NCBI GenBank assembly: GCA_964036315.1
Contig: OZ038496.1
Span: 13,054,883 to 13,118,882 of the forward strand
Length of the DNA: 64,000 bases
Direction: 5' to 3'
From: Acanthosepion esculentum
Lineage: Eukaryota; Mollusca; Cephalopoda; Sepiida; Sepiidae
Shown here: one piece after another, positions 43,200 to 52,868 of the stretch
How the letters are laid out: every line of letters starts with the position of its first letter
Position numbering within the stretch: the stretch's first letter is position 1
Notes under the pieces: model-generated
Told to the model about the DNA's origin: nothing
Databases searched by the model: none
The model's input: only the letters and a program-made list of their open reading frames with translations
Translations under genes and position numbers: made by a program

Positions 43200-43740
43200 T
43201 TCTAAATAATATTAAATGTTTATTTGGGCGTCCTGGGTATGACGATAAACTACATCCGAGTCCTGGGTAAGACGATAAACTACGTCCGCGTCCTGGGTAT
43301 GACGATAAACTACATCCACGTCCTGGGTAAGACAATAAACTACGTCCAACAGCAAGGACTCTGATCAGGAGGTTTTGAGGAGCGTGGAACCACCTCTTAA
43401 TTGCTGATGGTCCACCCCGGCCCGGGGTAGTAGCACCTGTTAGGGTCCTAGCTATGGTCAAATAGTTAACATTCTGACTATATCCGCGTCCTGGGTATGA
43501 CGATAAACTACATCCGCATCCATGGGTATGACGGTACATTACATCCGCGTCCTTGGGTATGACGGTAAACTACATTCGCGTTTATGGGTATGACGGTAAA
43601 CTACATCCGCATCCTGGGTATGACGATAAACTACGTCCGCGTCCTGGGTATGACGGTAAACTACATCCGCGTCCATGGGTATTAGGATAAACTACGTCCG
43701 CTTCCTGGGTAAGACGATAAACTACGTCGAACAGCAAGGC
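43200..43740 (-). repeat. Repeat P with expanded 30-bp tail minisatellite
   Basis: About fourteen units of CGTCCTGGGTATGACGATAA plus ACTACATC lie on both sides (43225-43350 and 43480-43735) of a single repeat P core (43360-43470, complement of TTTGACCATAGCTAGGACCC). Units vary by TGGGTATGACGGTAAAC and TGGGTAAGACG. The unit equals the repeat P 3' tail seen singly elsewhere. Confidence 0.85.
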
Positions 43741-43856
43741 GTCTGGTAATATGCTATTGAAAAATTATTACCAGGTATACTTTTTTGAGGAAAGAAAATT
43801 AACAGAAGTAAATTTTTAACAAAACAAAAGTATTACCAGGAAAAAAAATTGTTCGT

Positions 43857-43912
43857 ATTAAATGACCCATTGAGATTGATATACCATAAAACAAAACAAA
43901 CCAAACAAACCA
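43857..43912. repeat. Short dispersed repeat V
   Basis: ATTAAATGACCCATTGAG, GATATACCATAAAACAAA. Related copies at 49150-49215 and 49457-49515 (plus orientation) and at 45035-45080 and 12815-12845 (minus). Confidence 0.5.
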
Positions 43913-44001
43913 AATTAAATGTTGATTTCGCAAATTCTTTACAATCTTTTATGGCTTTCGATAATACGAAAATGTTCCCTTCAGTGTTAAACTTTCTGAA
44001 A

Positions 44002-44887
44002 CAGTGTTGTTCGATAAAAGTGACTCACCTGATTTTTTTTTTTAACTAAATGTTCTCTTCTCCGATGAAACGAAAGTTGAGCTAAATTCAAAGGATAAGC
44101 GATCTAAAATCCGAAGAAGAATCTTTGAAAGCCCTTTGAATTTAGCAGTAAGTACTGTCAAGCATCCGTTCAGTATAATGTTCTGGGGATGCTTTTCTTT
44201 TCATGGAACTGGTTTCTTAAAACCTATTGAAAAGACCCTCAGGAGTGAGCAGTACAAGAGAATTTTAGAGTCTTGTCTGCTCCCTTCTGCTGAAAGGGTG
44301 CAAATCGACCCCACCAAGTTCATTTTTATGCCGGATAATGCTCCCTGTCACAAATCAAAATTGATGAAGGAATACTTTGATGAGAAGCAGGTGAGTGTTA
44401 TGACATGGCCGCCCCAATTTCCTGACCTCAACCCCATAGAAAACTTATGGAGAATTATAAAGTACAAGCTCTCGAGAAAGCAGTTGAGCAACAAAGAGGA
44501 TTTGATTGTGAATTTCATATCCGAATGGAATTCAATGCTTGGAGATGAGATTTGCCAGAACCTCATCAAGTCAACGCCAAAAAGGGTTGCAAAGGTTATC
44601 CAAAATAAAGGAGGACCCATAGATTAGTAAATATTTCGAACAATATTATCTATTATAAAGTAAGTGAGTCACTTTTTTTGCACCGAGTTTTTTCCCTAAA
44701 TCTCATTTATATCCAAAATTATAATTATCAATAGAATACCTTAGGGTGAGTAAACTTTTTTTACTAGGTGGTCGGTGAAGGGGTCTTTATATTAGTAAGA
44801 TTAGAAATTAGTTTGACCCCAAAAACAATAGGCGAAAATATTTTAAGTAAAACAAATCAGGTGAGTCACTTTTATCGAACATCACCG
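44002..44887 (+). mobile_element. Tc1-type element, internally deleted copy 2
   Basis: Left end CAGTGTTGTTCGATAAAAGTG with ACTCACCTG, right end the complement with TATCGAACATCACCG. The body between the left end and FSDET is missing exactly as in copies 1 and 3. The flanking TA is not obvious, so the copy may have been trimmed. Confidence 0.85.
44046..44627 (+). pseudogene. Tc1-type transposase, open but N-terminally deleted
   Basis: One uninterrupted frame of 193 codons begins LNVLFSDETKVEL and ends NKGGPID with a TAG stop. FSDE holds the first catalytic aspartate, MPDNAPCHKS the second and NPIENLW the glutamate. Thirty-four residues separate the second and third, which is the DD34E signature of Tc1 elements. 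HPFSIMFWGCFSFHGTG precedes the second. The paired helix-turn-helix domain that binds the ends is absent and there is no ATG near the start, so it is probably not functional despite the intact catalytic triad. Confidence 0.85.
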
Positions 44888-44889
44888 TC

Positions 44890-45090
44890 TATTAGGTGTC
44901 GGCATATTGGCTTTTTTTATTACGATTCTTTGAGAGATCCTTCCCAAATATCAACCCAAGTAGGGGAAAAATACCGATGATCAGGCCACAAATCGCCCAG
45001 TGTTTATTTGCTTGTGTTGTTTTCGTTTTGTTTGCTTAACGGCATATCAACTCCTCGTGGGTCATTTAATACCGAACTTTAATTTTCTTG
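44890..45090. other. Spacer with minus-strand repeat V
   Basis: No gene. TTAACGGCATATCAACTCC is the complement of the repeat V core. Confidence 0.4.
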
Positions 45091-45094
45091 GGAG

Positions 45095-45730
45095 CATTAG
45101 TAATTACAAAAACATATTGCTGATAATGTTTTTTTAAAAAAAAATGTATTACTTACAGTTTTTCTTTTTGCAAAAATGTATTTTTGGTACTATCTTTTTT
45201 CATTACAAAAATGTATTCCTGGTTTTTGTGATGTGGGGTCTTGCAAGACACAACACTTAAGTCGACAGAGTCAGCCGTGGCAGTAGTATTCAATAATCAC
45301 CTAGACAAATCACTGCAATACTATAATCTTCTTTCTCCCAGGCAATTACCCAGGACTACTTATCATGAATGAATCAGTTTATTCATGATAGTAACGAAGT
45401 AACTGGATGTTACCAGAACACTGGTAATATTTTATTTTCCTTACAAAAATGTATTTCTAATAATATTTTATTTTCCTTACAAAAATGTATTTCTGATAAT
45501 ATTTTATTTTCCTTACAAAAATGTATTACTGATATTTTATTTTCCTTACAAAAATGTATTTCTGATAATATTTTATTTTCCTTACAAAAATGTATTTCTG
45601 ATAATATTTCATCATCATTAGAAAAAGGATTACTGGTAATTTCTTCACAAAAAACGTATGGCTGGTAATTCTTTTATTATTAAAATATATTGCTGGCACC
45701 TTCACTATAAAAATGTATTTCTACACTTTC
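45095..45730. repeat. Minisatellite of about 42-bp unit upstream of repeat P
   Basis: The best units (45425-45610) read TATTTTATTTTCCTTACAAA plus AATGTATTTCTGATAA. Six are nearly identical and more diverged ones extend on both sides. The repeated ILFSLQKCIS reading frame is an artefact of the repeat. Confidence 0.85.
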
Positions 45731-45734
45731 ATAG

Positions 45735-45920
45735 AGTTTTGACCCCAGTTTGGGAGCTTAACTATTTTCCCATAGCTGGAGCCCTAACAGGTGCTACCAC
45801 CACAGATCAGGGTGGACCTGGGAACAACAGCAATTAAGAGGTGGTTCTACGCTCCTCAAAGCCTCACGATCAGAAGCCTTGCTACCAGATGTAGTTTATC
45901 GTCATATCCAGGAGGAGTTA
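45735..45920 (+). repeat. Repeat P copy
   Basis: TATTTTCCCATAGCTGGAGCCC, GGTGGTTCTACGCTCCTC and AGTTTATCGTCATATCCAGG. It follows the minisatellite directly. Confidence 0.75.
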
Positions 45921-46057
45921 TTTTTTGCATTAAATATGTTTTTTTTATATATCCCCAGAAAATGCATTAACATGTCCAGAATTATTCCTGCGCCCAAGTT
46001 TTTTTTGTATATTTTCAGTATTTTATTTGGAGGTTTCGGATGATCCATTCTTAAGTC

Positions 46058-46225
46058 CTAGTCCTGGGTATGACGATAAACTTCATCCGGCAGCAATCTC
46101 TCAGGAGATTGGAGATTTTGAGGAGCATGGAACTACCTCTTAATTGTTGTTGTTCCCAGGTCCACCCTGAACCGGGGTGGTAGAACCTTTTAGGGCCCCA
46201 GCATAGGCAAATAATGAACCCCGCA
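46058..46225 (-). repeat. Repeat P, minus copy
   Basis: The complement of the copy at 45735, followed to the right by reversed units of the upstream array (TACATGTTTATAGCAAAAAT). The two form an inverted pair about 140 bp apart. Confidence 0.75.
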
Positions 46226-46439
46226 AACACTATGAAAGTATAAAAATACATGTTTATAGCAAAAATACTAGCAATACATTTTTTATTGAGTATTGTATTT
46301 CTTCATATGAAGCTAATTGCACAACAGCATCCAGTATAGCCTTCCATAAAGTTCATCTTGTTATCCACCATGTAAACCTCCCTGTTCAATATGCTCCCTA
46401 AGTTTTCTATTGGTTAAATGGTAGGCAAACAAATTTGCC

Positions 46440-46805
46440 ACTTCATCAAATAACATTGTTCAGACTCTTGTCCTCATCTTTAATGTCATATTCACAATGT
46501 TTTGGCCGTTGTACGCTCAGGCCTTCTTCAGCTGATATACATTGGAAAGAGCTGTGAGTTCAATACCTGGCTACAGCAGAAGTGAGCAAAATCTTGCAGA
46601 GTTACTAAAGGGAAATAACTGAAACTGAGATATCCAGAAGAGGCACGGCATGTGGAACAAGAACAATTCTACCTCGGTGGACTAAATAAAGGGTTCGGTT
46701 CAAAATTCCAGCATATATCAACTGAAGAAGACCGAAGTGTACAACGGCCAAAACATTGTGAATATGAAAATAAAGATGAAGACAACAGTCTGAACAATGT
46801 AAATA
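46440..46805. repeat. Repeat A inverted pair
   Basis: A minus copy (46450-46540) meets a plus copy with its upstream part (46545-46805). Both share a rare CCAAAACATTGTGAATATG variant of the GAAAC box, so one was probably copied from the other. Confidence 0.75.
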
Positions 46806-46923
46806 ACTTCCTTTCTTGCTGACAAAGCAAGTTGTTTTTGATTCTTTGCTATATTAAATGTCATAGGCATTGACTTTACTGAATATTGTTAATAACTAAA
46901 TCTTTTTGTTGTTGTTGTTTCAG

Positions 46924-47003
46924 CCAATCTGCTACATTATCTTTATATGATTTCAAAGTTTGTGGTGCTTGCTGTTGTCATCACGTTATTTTATCTTTCT
47001 GAG
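46924..47003 (+). CDS. Candidate host exon encoding a signal-peptide-like segment
   Basis: A pyrimidine-rich tract (TTTTTGTTGTTGTTGTTTCAG) ends in a good 3' splice site at 46923. The interval is closed by CTGAG followed by GTAAGTTTTT, a near-consensus 5' splice site at 47004. The 80-nt exon has an ATG at 46947 followed by 19 codons in phase 0: MISKFVVLAVVITLFYLSE, a short basic start and a hydrophobic core typical of a signal peptide or membrane anchor. The frame is also open upstream (NLLHYLY). It lies between repeats, not in one that I recognise. No flanking exon can be identified within the window, so this remains a prediction. Confidence 0.4.
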
Positions 47004-47064
47004 GTAAGTTTTTCATTTCTAAATTCAGTTTTAAGTGACCTATTGGTAAAGAGCTAATCTTTTA

Positions 47065-47345
47065 TGTGTTAGCCATGCAGTAAACTTTGAATAGGAGCAA
47101 AAGAAGTGTTCGTATAACTATATCTATTAATTCAGCAATCTTTTCTTTTTTCGTATGGATCATGCCTCTAAAATGTCCTTTTTAAAATAGCATGATTTTA
47201 ATCTTGAAAAATAAAATTCCTATCGGAGAAAAGTAGAAAGCATTTACCTTGATTCCTGCTGAAGAATGCAAATTTTTCTTTAACAAGATTTCTCAAACAT
47301 TCAAGCCAGTAGGTGAAAATAATAAATATACTGTTTAATGAAAAA
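47065..47345. repeat. Local duplication, copy 1 (uninterrupted)
   Basis: GCCATGCAGTAAACTTTGAA, GTATAACTATATCTATTAAT and TTCCTATCGGAGAAAAGTAG through TAAATATACTGTTTAATGAA. It is duplicated at 47428-48706, where a Tc1 element interrupts it. Confidence 0.9.
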
Positions 47346-47362
47346 ATGGAGTGCCTAGAATG

Positions 47363-47406
<44 letters not shown>
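47363..47406. repeat. (AT)n microsatellite between the duplicates
   Basis: Pure alternating AT. Confidence 0.95.
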
Positions 47407-47408
<2 letters not shown>

Positions 47409-47427
47409 CTCCAAGTATAGGATGGGT

Positions 47428-48706
47428 GTTAACCATGCAGTAAACTTTGAATAGGATCAAAAGAAGGGTTCATATAACTAGAGTGCTGTTCGATAAAAAA
47501 TGACTGACCTGATTTTTTTTACTTAAAAATTTTTTTGCCTCTGGTTTTTTGGGTCAAACTAATTCTTAATCTTACTAATATAAAGACCCCTTCCCGACCA
47601 CCTAGTAAGAAAGTTTACTCACCCTAAGGTATTCTATTGATAATTTTAATTTTGGATATGAATGAGATTTAGGGGAAAACTCTGTGCAAAAAAAGTGACT
47701 CACTTATTTCCTGCAACTAGTAATCAATAGAAACATAATCGAACAGCTTTAAATAAAGAATAATAGAGGTATCATTTATTTATAATAGGTAATATAGTTC
47801 GAAATATTTAATAATCTATGGGTCCTCCTTTATTTTGAATAACCTTTTCAACCCTTTTTGGCATTGACTTGATTAGGTTCTGACAAATCTCATCTCCAAG
47901 CATTGAATTCCATTCGGATATAATGCTCCATAAGTTTTCTATGGGGTTGAGGTCAGGAAATTGGGGCGGCCATGTCATAACACTCACCTGCTTCTTATCA
48001 AAGTATTGCTTCATCAATTTTGATTTGTGACAGGGAGCATTATCCTGCATAAAAAATGAGCCTGGCAGGGTCGATTTTCCCACTTTCAGCAGAAGGGAGC
48101 AGACAAGACTCTAAAATTCTCTTGTACTGCTCGCTCCTGAGGGTCTTTTCAATAGGTTTTAAGAAACCAGTTCCATGAAAAGAAAAGCATCCCCAGAACA
48201 TTATACTGAACGGATGCTTGACAGTACTTACTGCTAAATTCAAAGAGCTTTCAAAGCTTCTCCGGATTTTAGATCGCTTATCCTTTGAATTTAGCTCAAC
48301 TTTCGTTTCATTGGAGAAGAGAACATTTAGTAAAAAAAATCAGGTGAGTCACTTTTCTCGAACAGCACAGAAATTTGACTGAAAAGAAAGAACGAAAGAG
48401 AGAAAGAATAATTACAAAAAAGAAAAGGAGACTTGACGAATGAAAGAACGAAAGGGAAAAGAAAATAGATATTAGCGAACAACACTGTATATCTATTAAG
48501 TCAGCAATCTTTTCATTTTTTTCTTATGGGTCATGCCTCTAAAATGTCCTTTTTAAAATAGCATGATTTTAATCTTGAAAAATAAAATTCCTATCGGAGA
48601 AAAGTAGAAAGCATTTACCTTGATTCCTGCCAAAGAATTTTTCTTTAACAAGCCAGTAGGTGAAAATAATAAATATACTGTTTAATGAAAAAATGGAGTG
48701 CCTACT
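47428..48706. repeat. Local duplication, copy 2, interrupted by Tc1
   Basis: Left part 47428-47480, right part 48488-48706. Joined, they match copy 1 except for small deletions near 48640. Confidence 0.9.
47481..48487 (-). mobile_element. Tc1-type element, internally deleted copy 3, with TA duplication
   Basis: Starts GAGTGCTGTTCGATAAAAAA and ends GCGAACAACACTG, flanked on both sides by TA. On the minus strand the transposase runs from TTCTCCAATGAAACG to GGPIDY. It has frame breaks near 48060, and a roughly 40-residue deletion removes WSI...KYKLSRK. The right terminal repeat is split by about 120 bp of purine-rich sequence (48370-48474). Confidence 0.9.
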
Positions 48707-48784
48707 CAAATACGTGTATCCACTAAAAATAATATTTAAATTGATAAAAAAACACTTACTGTAAGATATTTTCTTAATTGTTAA

Positions 48785-48940
48785 TAGTCCTGGGTATGAC
48801 GATAAACTACACCCGGCAGCAAGGCCTCTGATCAGGAGATTGGAGGTTTTTAGGAGCATGGAACCACATTTTAAGTGTTGTTGTGGGGTGGTAAAACCTT
48901 TTAGGGCCCCAGATATAAGCAAATAGTGAACCCCTCAAGC
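48785..48940 (-). repeat. Repeat P, minus copy
   Basis: GTCCTGGGTATGACGATAAACTAC through TTTTAGGGCCCCAGATATAAGC, followed rightward by reversed upstream-array units (to about 49090). Confidence 0.75.
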
Positions 48941-49089
48941 ACTATGAAAATATAAAAATACATTTTATAGTAAAAATACCATCAATACCTTTTTATATAA
49001 AAAGAATGACCAACAATATATATTTATAATAAAATTAGCAACAATACATTTTTAAAGTAGAATGACCAACAATACATTTTATCTGTAGT

Positions 49090-49535
49090 TAAAGGCATAC
49101 AATTGCGTTCAAAATATATTTAGTTGGGGCCATAAAATTGTGTCCAAAATATTTAGATTTCGGCATTAAATAACCCATAGAGGTGTTGATATGCCACTAA
49201 ACGAAATAAACGAACGAACCAAACAACCAACAAGACATTAATCCATATAATATCCGACAATTTTTTTAAATCAAACTCTGTTCCAAAATATAACTTCAAT
49301 AAAACTACAAGATAGAATACACATATCATTGACTCGAGTAATTATGTCCACACAAACACGTATATGCACAAAAACGCGGAGTATCATCTACCATGGATTC
49401 AATTGTGAAAGCCCAATAATATATATCTTATTATTATTACTTAAAAGCACCGAAGAAAATTAAGTTTCGTCATTAAATAACCCATAAGTTGTTGATATGC
49501 CGTTAAACAAACAAATCAAATAATTAATTCCTCTT
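49090..49535. other. No gene; two repeat V copies
   Basis: Repeat V at 49150-49215 and 49457-49515 (CATTAAATAACCCATA, TGATATGCC.TTAAACRAA). Otherwise AT-rich. Confidence 0.45.
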
Positions 49536-49905
49536 CATGTGTACTCCGAGATAAAACGTTTTGGCTGACCCATCACTCAGTTTTTAACAGATGTAATCCG
49601 CCAAGAAAATAGTTCCAGAAATTCTGTTCTTAAGTCTTCAGGTTGACTGCAGTAAACAAAAATTCTGTTGATGAATTCTTAAGTCTTTAACAGGTGTACT
49701 CCAGGAAATAAAAATTAGGCTGCTATATTCTCCAGTCTTTAATATGTGTACTCCGGGAGATAGAAATTCGGCTGATCCATTCTCCAGTCTTTAATATGTA
49801 CTCCAGGAAATAAAAATTAGGATGCTATATTCTTAAGTCCTTTACTAGTAAACTCCAGGAGAGAAAATTTCGTCTGATCCGTTCCTCGGTCCTTACTAGG
49901 CAATT
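49535..49905. repeat. Minisatellite of about 50-bp unit, seven to eight copies
   Basis: Units have the form ACTCCAGGAAATAAAAATTAGG, CTGATCCATTCTCCAGTC and TTTAATATGTGT. The array continues at 50140-50235 and a last unit at 50880-50945 carries a CTGAAGA box on the minus strand. Confidence 0.8.
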
Positions 49906-49907
49906 AG

Positions 49908-50140
49908 TTGGAAATTCGTCTCCAGCTAAGCTAGTCGATCTATCTGCCTTCGGGCAGAGAGGAACCCAGACGAGGCTATCCCGAAGGGCAGAGTCTCATC
50001 TAGGGTGGTCGACAGCTACCCGACCCCGTGAATACGGGGTCTACGGGGAATTTTTGTCCGAGCCTACGGGCTCGGAAACCACACGTTAAATTCGGCCTTG
50101 TGCCACATCTGACCGCGTGGGGCGGTTGGCAAATATCCTT
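49908..50140 (+). mobile_element. GC-rich structured element (SINE-like), copy 1
   Basis: CTGCCTTCGGGCAGAGAGGAAC, GACGAGGCTATCCCGAAGGG, TTTTTGTCCGAGCCTACGGG and CGGCCTTGTGCCACATCTGA. It interrupts the 50-bp minisatellite. Several short perfect hairpins give it a compact fold. Copy 2 is at 51173-51408. Confidence 0.75.
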
Positions 50141-50240
50141 AATAGTTTTAATCTAGAAGAAAAAATCGGCTCCTCTATTTTTAAATCCTTCATAGTTGTA
50201 CCCCAGGAGATAAAAGTTTCGACTGATCCATTCTTATTCT
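50140..50240. repeat. 50-bp minisatellite, continuation
   Basis: Two further units (ACCCCAGGAGATAAAAGTTTC) between the GC-rich element and a LINE-C copy. Confidence 0.7.
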
Positions 50241-50242
50241 TT

Positions 50243-50872
50243 TAAGCATTTCACCCCAAGCAAGGCGGGAAGCCATTAGCACGCAAGGGGTTACAGAGTG
50301 TTGGAGCGAGAGCAAAGAGGAGTGATATATGAAAGGGTGAAGAGAAGGATAGGGGATAGATCAAGGCATCTGGAGACGTCGATTGACATTACGTTTGAAT
50401 AGTTGGAGATTATAGCTATCAGGGAAACAAGAAAAGGGGAGGGAGTTCCACAGGCGGGAGGTGCGATATATGAAGCTATTGGAGTAGAAGAGATGGCTAC
50501 ATTTTACAGTTTCAACAGTGAAAGAGTGAGAGCGAGATGCCACCCTAGCTTAAATTCATGAAGTCTGGGAACCAGCGAAAGCAGCTCATCGGAGCAGTTG
50601 CCATGAAAGTATTTGTAAAAAAGACAGAGGGAGGCGACGGCGCGTCTGTGAGACAGCAACTGCAGACGAGATGCCAGATCAGGGTCAATTACATTGCTTA
50701 TCCGTCTCTGGCTCTTATCAAGGTCCTTGAGACAAACAGAAGGGGCACCGGACCATATATGGCAGCAATACTCCATGCAAGGGCGAATGGTTGATTTGTA
50801 GATTTGAAGGATCAACTCCGGCGAGAAAAATTTCCTGGCGCGGCACAGGGAGCCAACTTTCCTTGCGGGGAC
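50243..50872 (-). pseudogene. LINE-C C-terminus, well preserved
   Basis: The minus strand encodes ILQIYKSTIRPCMEYCCHIW, VCLKDLDKSQRRISNVIDPD, SHRRAVASLCLFYKYFHGNC and [17 protein letters not shown], and in the next frame [34 protein letters not shown] and FKRNVNRRLQMP with its stop at 50361. The single frame change lies at about 50530. The 5' truncation point is near 50872 (AAGGAAAGTTGG complement). The 3' tail is GCCTTGCTTGGGGTGAAATG. Confidence 0.85.
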
Positions 50873-50959
50873 TCCAATTCAGTTATAATCCAACATAAAA
50901 CGTTTCGGCTGATCCAATTCTTAAGTCCTCTTCAGGTGAGCTGCGGGAGTAAACTTCAG

Positions 50960-51158
50960 CTGCACTCTTATCGATAAAGGAAACAACATTTTTACTGTTT
51001 ATATCTGAGCGTCGTTAAAGATTGGACATGTGAAACATTAAGATTAAATCATCCTAATAATTTTGGAAATAAATATTGAATTTCTCTGTTTAGGACGTAG
51101 AGGAACACGTGCGATATGAACATGTCATTAAGAAGTTTCGCATTTGAAATATTTTTAT
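50960..51158. other. Spacer without recognised features
   Basis: No gene seen. Confidence 0.4.
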
Positions 51159-51159
51159 T

Positions 51160-51421
51160 TCTGACTAGAGATTATTGACTAGCTGCGACCTGTTCCAGCT
51201 GGACAGTCGAACTCTCTGCCTACGGGCAGAGAGGAACCCGGACGAGGCTCCGCCGAAGGGCAGAGTCTCATTCGGGGAGGTAGACTGACCCTGAACCCGT
51301 TTATACGCGTTCGAATAGGGAATATTTTTGTCCGAGCCTACGGACTCGGATAACCCACGTTAAACCCGGCCTTGTGCCACATGCAACCCTCGTGGGTGGG
51401 TAAATTAATATACTAGAGATT
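51160..51421 (+). mobile_element. GC-rich structured element (SINE-like), copy 2 with 13-bp target duplication
   Basis: The element (about 51173-51408) is flanked by ACTAGAGATTATT on both sides. It shares CTGCCTACGGGCAGAGAGG, GCCGAAGGGCAGAGTCTCAT, TTTTTGTCCGAGCCTACGG and CGGCCTTGTGCCACATG with copy 1. A 13-bp duplication is what LINE-mediated insertion leaves. No A/B box was found, so it may be a headless or non-tRNA SINE. Confidence 0.8.
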
Positions 51422-51424
51422 ATT

Positions 51425-51985
51425 ATATGATCACGAATTTCAATCACTATAAAAGAAAATAACTTTATTTATACAAACACATGTAAAAACCTTTTCTGTA
51501 AAAACCTTTATAGCCTAATTTTTACTTTTGACGATTATTTTCAAAACTTTTAATCTTTGTATAATTAAATATTTTAAATAATATTTACCCACCGTAATTT
51601 TACCTTGCTTTTTCTTTTGGGATTTTTTTCTTTTCGTAAAAATAAAAAAAAAATAAAAGAGTATTTCTGGTGGCATTCATTAGAGACTTGCTTAAGATTT
51701 CGAACATTTCATTGACTTTTTTTAATGGAGGATGCTTTGTGGCATTGGTAATAAAAATGGCGTTTGGGAAAGGTTTTTCATGAACCTCTGGCGTTATTGA
51801 TTTTAATATAAAATGGATTTAACACCCCCGCACTCGGAGATTCGAGAAAATGGCAAAAATATTTTCATATTCAATACAGAAACTTATTTTTTTCAAAGCA
51901 TGCTAATGAGATTTATAAACATTCGTTGATCTCAATGGTATTTTACGTCAGACAAAAACAAGTTATTTTGAAGGAACATACCTTT
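51425..51985. other. No gene; AT-rich
   Basis: Nothing recognised. Confidence 0.5.
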
Positions 51986-51989
51986 TCCA

Positions 51990-52002
51990 TACACACACAC
52001 AC

Positions 52003-52069
<67 letters not shown>

Positions 52070-52120
52070 TATACGTTCTTTTTATTTATGTCTTACATAA
52101 TTGTTGGACTTTGTCCATTT

Positions 52121-52192
<72 letters not shown>

Positions 52193-52205
52193 CACACACA
52201 CACAT
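51990..52205. repeat. (AC)n, (AT)n, SINE-1 tail, (AT)n, (AC)n
   Basis: A short SINE-1 3' remnant (TTGTTGGACTTTGTCCATTTAATAAT at 52095-52123) lies between two (AT)n arrays (52017-52066 and 52121-52181), both bounded by AC tracts. Confidence 0.9.
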
Positions 52206-52237
52206 AAATATCAAGGGAAATGAATTTGAAGGCATCG

Positions 52238-52305
<68 letters not shown>
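52238..52305. repeat. (GATA)n microsatellite
   Basis: About 17 GATA repeats. Confidence 0.97.
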
Positions 52306-52412
52306 GTGCTCATTGAACAGCCACGATAGATAGATAATGAACAGATACATACATACATTATGGCTGTCGACTCATTAAACCTTTCTGACCATCGCTGACA
52401 TATTTGATGGTT

Positions 52413-52832
52413 TCAGTCCTCGTGAGAATTACAATGGCTCTTGGAACCACCAAGTGACTTGCAATTCTTATGCGGCAAATTAAAATATTTTGTACAGGGC
52501 TTCGCCAGATTTATAAATTCTTTTCGGGTTGCTCGTGGGGTTTCTATGTGACAGGTGAAACAGGAGCGGTTTCTGCAGGTTTCCTGGCATACTCTGCATC
52601 TTAAGTTTTTCACAGGGTAGATTTAACTTTAATATTTCAATGATCTGCCAACAGGACTTTTGACTAACGACACCTGCACTTGGGATTCTTAAGTAAACGC
52701 ATTCATCGCATTGATGGCTTACTGTATCAAGGATTTCCAGGTTTCCTAGCAGTACTCTAGGATTCATTGCATTTGCCCAATTCATTGCATGTTCTCCACT
52801 CATTGCAATCACAATCTGTTCTTTTTCTACAG
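52413..52832 (-). pseudogene. Cysteine-rich ORF remnant of unknown origin
   Basis: From 52812 leftward the minus strand gives NPRVLLGNLEILDTVSHQCD, ECVYLRIPSAG and KSCWQIIEILKLNLPCEKL. One frame shift near 52600 then leads to RCRVCQETCRNRSCFTCHIE and PCTKYFNLPHKNCKS, ending at 52413. The CxxC.CxxC spacing suggests a small zinc-binding module. I do not recognise the family. It abuts a mariner-type terminal sequence at 52836. It could be a transposon-associated or a host-derived pseudogene. Confidence 0.35.
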
Positions 52833-52835
52833 TTT

Positions 52836-52868
52836 GCGATGGATAAATTGTCGTCTAAATGACGTAAC
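52836..52868. mobile_element. Mariner-type terminal sequence
   Basis: GCGATGGATAAATTGTCGTC plus TAAATGACG matches the end at 42892-42912 (complement) and 10345-10375. No transposase follows. Confidence 0.55.

Noticed and set aside
45369..45668. Repeat protein with ILFSLQKCIS units
   Set aside because: The unit is exactly the 42-bp minisatellite, which also exists in untranslated and reversed copies beside repeat P.
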